Part shown: piece after piece, positions 59,743-64,000 of the stretch | Layout: each line of letters starts with the position of its first letter | Numbering within the stretch: position 1 is the first letter of the stretch | Assembly: GCF_018224015.1 (NCBI RefSeq) | Contig: NZ_JAGPOT010000006.1 | Span: 62,001 to 126,000, forward strand | Length of the DNA stretch: 64,000 nt | Source: Pseudarthrobacter albicanus | GTDB lineage: Bacteria; Actinomycetota; Actinomycetes; Actinomycetales; Micrococcaceae | Direction of reading: 5' to 3' | Notes under the pieces: model-generated | Told to the model about the DNA's origin: nothing | The model's input: the letters and a program-made list of their open reading frames with translations, nothing else | Databases searched by the model: none | Made by a program: the position numbers and the translations under genes

Positions 59743-61187
59743 TGGCGGACGTAACACCGGCGGGCACCGGAGGAGCTCCGCGCCCGTCCGCGCCTCCGGA
59801 TGACGGCATGCTCCGGATCCGCGGCGGGGTGGGCGGCATCAGCTTCGCGTTTGAGGAGCTGCTTGCCGGCGCAGCGGCCCTGGACGGGGTGGTGCGGCAG
59901 CTGCAGGACGTGGAAGCGGAAGCGGACGCGGTGCGGCAGGCGCTGTTCCCCTACCAGCCCGATTCCTACATCAGCGGCAGTTCGGCGATCACCTCTGTGG
60001 GTGAGGGCGGCCGTGCGGTCGGCCGCGTCCGCTCGGACCTGGCGCGCATGGCCGGGGATGTCAGGGCGAGCCACCGGGAGTACGAGTTTACGGAGGCCCG
60101 GAACGCACTGTTCCCGGGGCTGGGAGTGCACGGGTCCGGGTACGGGTCCGGGACAGGAGATTTTGGCCTCCCGCAATTGTACGTGCGGGACGTCGTGGAG
60201 GGCGGGATCGTCATGGCTTCCAGGAACCTGGCCATGCTCCTGGGCCTCCCCGCCGCACCGGACGGGTCCGCGGGCGCCGCCGGCGGGCCGGCGGACGTCC
60301 GCCGCATCATCCGGGAGTTGTCCGCGGCCCCGGGCCTGGAGTTCCTGCAGCCGCGCCCGGTCCGGATCGCGGGCGAGGAAACGGGGATGGAGGACGCTGA
60401 TCTCTCGCCGGCAGGGCTGCTGCTGCGGGCGGAAGCCGTGGGCCGGACGAAGGGGGACATTGAAGTCCTCCAGATCGCGAACGGGAGCCAGCGGGCCTGG
60501 GTGGTCATCATCCCGGGAACGCAGACGGACGGACTGCCCGCGGGCACAAACCCCTTCGACGAAGCGGGCATCGCCGAGGCTCTGGGCTACGGCTCTGCCG
60601 AAACGAACGCCGCCGTCCGGGAGGCCCTGCACAGGGCCGGAGCGGAAGCGGGTGAGCAGGTTGCCGCGGTCGGCTACAGCCAGGGCGGCATCCATGCCAT
60701 GAACCTCAGCCAGGACCGGGACTTCCTGGCCGAATACGATCTGAAATTTGTGCTGACGGCGGGCTCCCCGGTGGGGGGCATAGAGCCTGCCCCGGGGATC
60801 AGCAGCCTGCATCTGGAGCACGAGCAGGACTGGGTGCCCGGGGCAGACGGCGTGCCCAATCCGGACACCAAAGAGCGGGTGACGGTGACCCTCACCAATC
60901 CGCTGGAAATCCCGCCGCCGGACGAGTTCGGCCTGGGCCCCGGCCACAGCCTGGACAATTACGCGGAGGGCGCCGGGGCTGTCGCCGCGAGCCGGGATCC
61001 GTCACTGCAGGCCTCCACCGCCGCGCTCGCCGCGGTTGTCGGTACCGCCGGCGCCGCCACGGTCACCCGTTTCTCGCTCCGTCGGGACGCGGCGCCGGTA
61101 CGTCACGGGGCGGTCATGGCGCCCGGGCCGCGCCGGGACCGGGACGGGACGCGGGCCCAACGGCAGTCCCTGGGTCCGTTGGACTAG
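59742..61187 (+). CDS. Putative alpha/beta hydrolase paired with the WXG-like protein
   Basis: 481 residues. The N-terminal 160 residues are helical (SFAFEELLAGAAALDGVVRQ, LQDVEAEADAVRQALFP), again WXG/LXG-like. The C-terminal domain has VVIIPGTQTDG, nucleophile elbow AVGYSQGGIHAM (Ser313), acid EQDWVPGAD (Asp363) and His402 in GPGHSLDNY: a complete Ser-Asp-His triad in the right order for a lipase/esterase. There is no signal peptide. The architecture resembles toxin or effector proteins with a helical secretion-type N-terminus, but no immunity gene is evident. Function unknown. Confidence 0.75.
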   Translation: MADVTPAGTGGAPRPSAPPDDGMLRIRGGVGGISFAFEELLAGAAALDGVVRQLQDVEAEADAVRQALFPYQPDSYISGSSAITSVGEGGRAVGRVRSDLARMAGDVRASHREYEFTEARNALFPGLGVHGSGYGSGTGDFGLPQLYVRDVVEGGIVMASRNLAMLLGLPAAPDGSAGAAGGPADVRRIIRELSAAPGLEFLQPRPVRIAGEETGMEDADLSPAGLLLRAEAVGRTKGDIEVLQIANGSQRAWVVIIPGTQTDGLPAGTNPFDEAGIAEALGYGSAETNAAVREALHRAGAEAGEQVAAVGYSQGGIHAMNLSQDRDFLAEYDLKFVLTAGSPVGGIEPAPGISSLHLEHEQDWVPGADGVPNPDTKERVTVTLTNPLEIPPPDEFGLGPGHSLDNYAEGAGAVAASRDPSLQASTAALAAVVGTAGAATVTRFSLRRDAAPVRHGAVMAPGPRRDRDGTRAQRQSLGPLD

Positions 61188-61226
61188 GCCGGCCGGCCGT
61201 GCCGTGCCCGGCGCGGCCCTGGAGAC

Positions 61227-61655
61227 CTAGCGCCTCGCGCCGGTGAGCCTGCCCGCGACCAGCGAGATGACGGTGATGATGATGGCTGCGAAGACCGCGG
61301 TCCAGAAGAAGGAGTAGATGGTGAAATGCACGGGCGTGTAGCTGCTCAGCCAGGAGGTCAGATAGAGCATGGCCGCGTTGATGACGATCGTGAACAGCCC
61401 CAGGGTCAGGATGGTGAGCGGCAGTGACAGCAGGCTGACCAGGGGCTTCACCAGCGCGTTGACCACGCCGAAGATCAGCCCGATGAACAGGTACGCGAGG
61501 ATGATCCCGATGGTCTCCGTGCCCTGCGTGACGCCGCTTTTGGCCACGGCGGCGGACGTGGCGGACGTGGAGATGTCCAGATGGCCATGGAGAATCCAGG
61601 TGGCAATCCACAGGGCAAGCCCGTTGATGATGACCCGCAGGATGAATGAACGCAT
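61227..61655 (-). CDS. Phage holin family 4-like membrane protein
   Basis: 142 residues, four membrane helices: FILRVIINGLALWIATWILH, GIILAYLFIGLIFGVVNALV, LSLPLTILTLGLFTIVINAA and WTAVFAAIIITVISLVAGRL. The pattern, with VKPLVSLLSLPLTILTLGLF, is that of the Phage_holin_4_2 (YvlD-like) family, which in chromosomes is not phage-related. ATG 61655 or 61664 could be the start. It is divergent from hisC. Role unknown. Confidence 0.85.
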   Translation of the reverse strand: MRSFILRVIINGLALWIATWILHGHLDISTSATSAAVAKSGVTQGTETIGIILAYLFIGLIFGVVNALVKPLVSLLSLPLTILTLGLFTIVINAAMLYLTSWLSSYTPVHFTIYSFFWTAVFAAIIITVISLVAGRLTGARR

Positions 61656-61716
61656 GGCCCCCATGCTGTCACATGCCCCTGCATCCCCGCCGGGACGGCA
61701 AAGAGGGACGGCGAAG

Positions 61717-61722
61717 TAGGCT
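61717..61722 (+). promoter_or_regulatory. -10 box (TAGGCT) of a leaderless hisC-like transcript
   Basis: TAGGCT ends seven bases before the ATG at 61730, without a ribosome binding site. Confidence 0.5.
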
Positions 61723-61729
61723 AGGTGGC

Positions 61730-62848
61730 ATGACTTCATCAGAGAATCCGGCCGGCGGAATCAGGCCGCGCCCGGTGGTGGACCTCCTTCCCCGCTACGC
61801 GGCCGGCAAGCCGCCCGTCCCCGTCGAGGGCCTTGCCAGCTACAAGCTGTCCTCCAATGAGAACCCGCTGCCGCCCATTCCTGCGGTGCGGCAGGCGGTC
61901 GCGGAGCAGACCGATTTCAACCGTTACCCGGACCCCCTGAGCAGCAAGCTGCGCGCGGCCCTCGCCGGGTTCCTGGACGTGCCCGCCGACGACATCGTCA
62001 CCGGCGCCGGAAGCCTCGGGGCCCTGAACCAGCTGCTGGTCACCTTCGCGGGCCAGAACGACGACGGCAAGGCCGACGAGGTCATCTACGCCTGGCGTTC
62101 CTTCGAGGCCTACCCCATCTGCGTCGGCCTCACGGGCGCGGAGAGCGTCCGGATTCCCCTCACCAGCGACGGCCGCCATGATCTCGGCGCGATGGCGGCC
62201 GCCGTATCGGCGCGCACCAGGATGATCCTGCTGTGCACGCCCAACAATCCCACCGGGCCCATCCTCACGGCCGAGGAAACCGAGCGCTTCATCAATGCCG
62301 TGCCCTCCAACGTCGTCGTGGTCATCGACGAGGCCTACCAGGAGTTCGTACGGGCCGCAGACGCCGTGGACGGGATCGAGATGTACCGCAAGTACCCCAA
62401 CGTGGTGGTGCTGCGGACGTTTTCCAAGGCGCACGGCCTCGCCGGGCTTCGGGTCGGCTACAGCGTGTCCCGCCCCGAACTCACCCAGCACCTGCGCGTT
62501 GCCGCGACGCCCTTCTCGGTCTCCCAGATCGGCGAAGTCGCGGCCGTCACTTCGCTGCAGCACTACGACCAGGTTGTAGAAAGGGTACAAAGCCTGGTCG
62601 ACGAACGGGACCGCGTCACCGAAGGACTCCGGGAGCTCGGCTGGTCCGTGCCCGATGCGCAGGGCAACTTCGTCTGGCTCAATCTTGGGGCCGACAGTGC
62701 TGAATTCGCCGCCCTGGCGGGGGAGCGGGCCCTGTCCGTCCGGGCCTTTGGGGACGAGGGCGTCCGGGTCAGCATCGGCGAGGCCGAGGCCAACACCCGG
62801 TTCCTGGAACTCTGTGCGGTCTATACAAAACCGCCACGAGGTTCCTAA
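61730..62848 (+). CDS. Histidinol-phosphate/aromatic aminotransferase
   Basis: 372 residues, fold-type I PLP enzyme of the HisC family. YKLSSNENPLPPIPAVRQAV, TGAGSLGALNQLLVTFAGQ, PNNPTGPILTAEE and the Schiff-base Lys in TFSKAHGLAGLRVGYS. It either acts in histidine synthesis or, as no his gene is nearby, transaminates aromatic amino acids (the Pat type of Actinobacteria). The latter is favoured by context only weakly. Confidence 0.9.
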   Translation: MTSSENPAGGIRPRPVVDLLPRYAAGKPPVPVEGLASYKLSSNENPLPPIPAVRQAVAEQTDFNRYPDPLSSKLRAALAGFLDVPADDIVTGAGSLGALNQLLVTFAGQNDDGKADEVIYAWRSFEAYPICVGLTGAESVRIPLTSDGRHDLGAMAAAVSARTRMILLCTPNNPTGPILTAEETERFINAVPSNVVVVIDEAYQEFVRAADAVDGIEMYRKYPNVVVLRTFSKAHGLAGLRVGYSVSRPELTQHLRVAATPFSVSQIGEVAAVTSLQHYDQVVERVQSLVDERDRVTEGLRELGWSVPDAQGNFVWLNLGADSAEFAALAGERALSVRAFGDEGVRVSIGEAEANTRFLELCAVYTKPPRGS

Positions 62849-62908
62849 CGCTTAACATGACGCCCGGGGGCAGGCCCCTGCGGATAAAGTAAGGACGAGT
62901 AAGCCAAA

Positions 62909-62950
62909 ATATATGCCGGATCCGGAATACATTCCCGATCCGGCATATAT
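62909..62950. promoter_or_regulatory. 42-bp near-perfect palindrome before the E1 alpha gene, probable operator
   Basis: Arms of 14 bp (ATATATGCCGGATC at 62909-62922; complement at 62937-62950) surround a further GGAAT/ATTCC pair. GATCCGG occurs in both orientations. TAAAGT at 62884-62889 may be the -10 box, putting the palindrome just downstream of the transcription start, 46 bp before the ATG. Confidence 0.65.
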
Positions 62951-62995
62951 CCCAGCGATTGCGGCGCATTCGGATGCGGCAAGCAAGGAGACGGT

Positions 62996-64000
62996 ATGGG
63001 CGCCACACATCTGCCCTCCACCGAGTTCGACGGAACCGAGATGGATGACCGGCTTGAGGCAGAAGCCGAAGCCCAACTGGGCGCCCCGGCGACCCCCATG
63101 GTGCAGCTGCTCGGCCCGGACGGGACCCTGGGCACCGACCCGGTCTTCTCCGAATACGCCGACCGGCTCGACGCGGAGAAACTGCGCGGGTTCTACGCCG
63201 ATATGGCTGCCATCCGGCGCTTCGACCAGGAAGCCACCGCCCTGCAGCGGCAGGGCCAGCTGGCCCTGTGGGTCCCGCTCACCGGCCAGGAAGCCGCCCA
63301 GATCGGCTCCGGCCGGGCCAGCCAGCCCCAGGACTATATCTTCCCCACCTACCGCGAACACGGGGTGGCGCTGACACGCAACGTTGACCTGGCCGAACTG
63401 CTGCGCCAGTTCCGCGGGGTCTCCAATGGGGGCTGGAACCCCAAGGAAACCAACTTCCACCTCTACACACTGGTCCTCGCGGCCCAGACTCCGCACGCGG
63501 TCGGCTACGCCATGGGCATCCAGCGCGACCAGAAGCTCGCGGCAGCGGCCGCCGCTGCCGCGGGCCGGGCGGATGGCCACGCAGGAGGCCAGGCGCCGGA
63601 GCCCAAGGCCGCCGTCGTGGTCTATTTCGGCGACGGGGCCAGCTCGGAAGGCGACGTCCACGAATCCATGGTCTTCGCCTCCTCCTACAACGCGCCCGTG
63701 GTGTTTTTCTGCCAGAACAACCACTGGGCCATCTCCGTCCCGAGCTCCGTGCAGACCCGCATCCCCCTGTCCAACCGCGCCAAAGGCTACGGGTTCCCCG
63801 GCATCCGGGTGGACGGCAATGACGTGATCGCGGTCCACGCCGTCACCGAATGGGCGCTCGAGCACGCCCGCGAGGGCAACGGCCCGGTGCTGATCGAGGC
63901 CTTCACCTACCGGGTCGGCGCGCACACCACGGCCGACGACCCCACGAAGTACCGCGCATCCGCCGAGGAATCGCGGTGGCGGGCCAAGGATCCGCTCGAG
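62996..64000 (+). CDS. Pyruvate/branched-chain 2-oxoacid dehydrogenase E1 alpha subunit, 3' end outside window
   Basis: 335 residues are present and the frame is open at the right edge. The thiamine diphosphate motif is clear: VVYFGDGASSEGDVHESMVF to VVFFCQNNHWAIS. FPTYREHGVALTRNVDLAEL and VLIEAFTYRVGAHTTADDPT are also typical. An AAGGAGA ribosome binding site precedes ATG 62996. The phosphorylation-loop-like RVGAHTTADDPTKYR and the context of an upstream palindrome suggest a regulated BkdA/PdhA. E1 beta and E2 probably follow outside the window. An Ala-rich insertion (near residues 183-200) precedes the cofactor motif. Confidence 0.93.
   Translation, partial: MGATHLPSTEFDGTEMDDRLEAEAEAQLGAPATPMVQLLGPDGTLGTDPVFSEYADRLDAEKLRGFYADMAAIRRFDQEATALQRQGQLALWVPLTGQEAAQIGSGRASQPQDYIFPTYREHGVALTRNVDLAELLRQFRGVSNGGWNPKETNFHLYTLVLAAQTPHAVGYAMGIQRDQKLAAAAAAAAGRADGHAGGQAPEPKAAVVVYFGDGASSEGDVHESMVFASSYNAPVVFFCQNNHWAISVPSSVQTRIPLSNRAKGYGFPGIRVDGNDVIAVHAVTEWALEHAREGNGPVLIEAFTYRVGAHTTADDPTKYRASAEESRWRAKDPLE

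Noticed and set aside
61227-61655. Prophage remnant indicated by a holin-family gene
   Set aside because: The Phage_holin_4_2 family is widespread in bacterial chromosomes; no other phage gene is near.

Overview
The window is GC-rich actinobacterial chromosome. Gene content and order (rpsF-ssb-rpsR-rplI-dnaB, an Actinobacteria-type 1,613-residue NAD-glutamate dehydrogenase, a QsuB-type dehydroshikimate dehydratase, and many leaderless TANNNT promoters) point to Micrococcaceae, most likely Arthrobacter or a close relative such as Pseudarthrobacter. This placement is inference from family knowledge; no search was run. I saw no tRNA, rRNA, CRISPR array, insertion sequence or prophage.

Layout. 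1-6.9 kb: a secreted intradiol-dioxygenase-like lipoprotein (start outside the window), an M18 aminopeptidase, a NeuD-like acyltransferase, a very large ATPase-LuxR regulator and a shortened DUF1345 membrane gene. 7.1-13.5 kb: the conserved replication/ribosome block rpsF-ssb-rpsR-rplI, then a DUF1801 protein, an FMN reductase, two related membrane-anchored proteins, a 727-bp gene-free stretch rich in DnaA boxes, and dnaB. 13.5-17.5 kb: a double-hotdog thioesterase, a decayed lysR/atoE pair, an orphan catC and a DoxX gene. 17.6-28.3 kb: transporters, small membrane proteins, a CGNR regulator facing an EamA exporter, the csoR-copZ-copA copper operon, a universal stress protein and a beta-propeller plus MoaD/ThiS-like pair.

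28.4-51 kb is an aromatic-acid catabolic island after an ATP-dependent ligase. It holds an MHS transporter, an IclR regulator, quinate/shikimate dehydrogenase and QsuB, which lead to protocatechuate; pcaHGBDC, pcaFIJ and pcaR, which take protocatechuate to succinyl-CoA and acetyl-CoA; and, about 4 kb further on, an AAHS transporter, an IclR regulator and pobA, which bring 4-hydroxybenzoate into the same pathway. Between these lie a diacylglycerol-kinase-like gene, an ACT-domain membrane protein, mscL and a FUSC-type exporter. 51-64 kb: a SnoaL-like protein, an acetyltransferase, the giant glutamate dehydrogenase, purB with a coupled phosphatase, a WXG100-like/hydrolase pair, a holin-4-like membrane protein, a hisC-like aminotransferase, and a dehydrogenase E1 alpha gene cut by the window end.

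Most notable: (i) the DnaA-box cluster before dnaB; (ii) a Shine-Dalgarno-sequestering leader before rpsF that fits the S6:S18 autoregulatory motif; (iii) three 63-66-bp intergenic palindromes, one supplying the C-terminus and stop codon of pcaC; (iv) a probable CTG start codon; (v) collapse of a divergent lysR/atoE locus; (vi) a shared operator around the pobA-linked iclR gene; (vii) a two-gene WXG-like/serine-hydrolase module behind three 19-bp iterated repeats.
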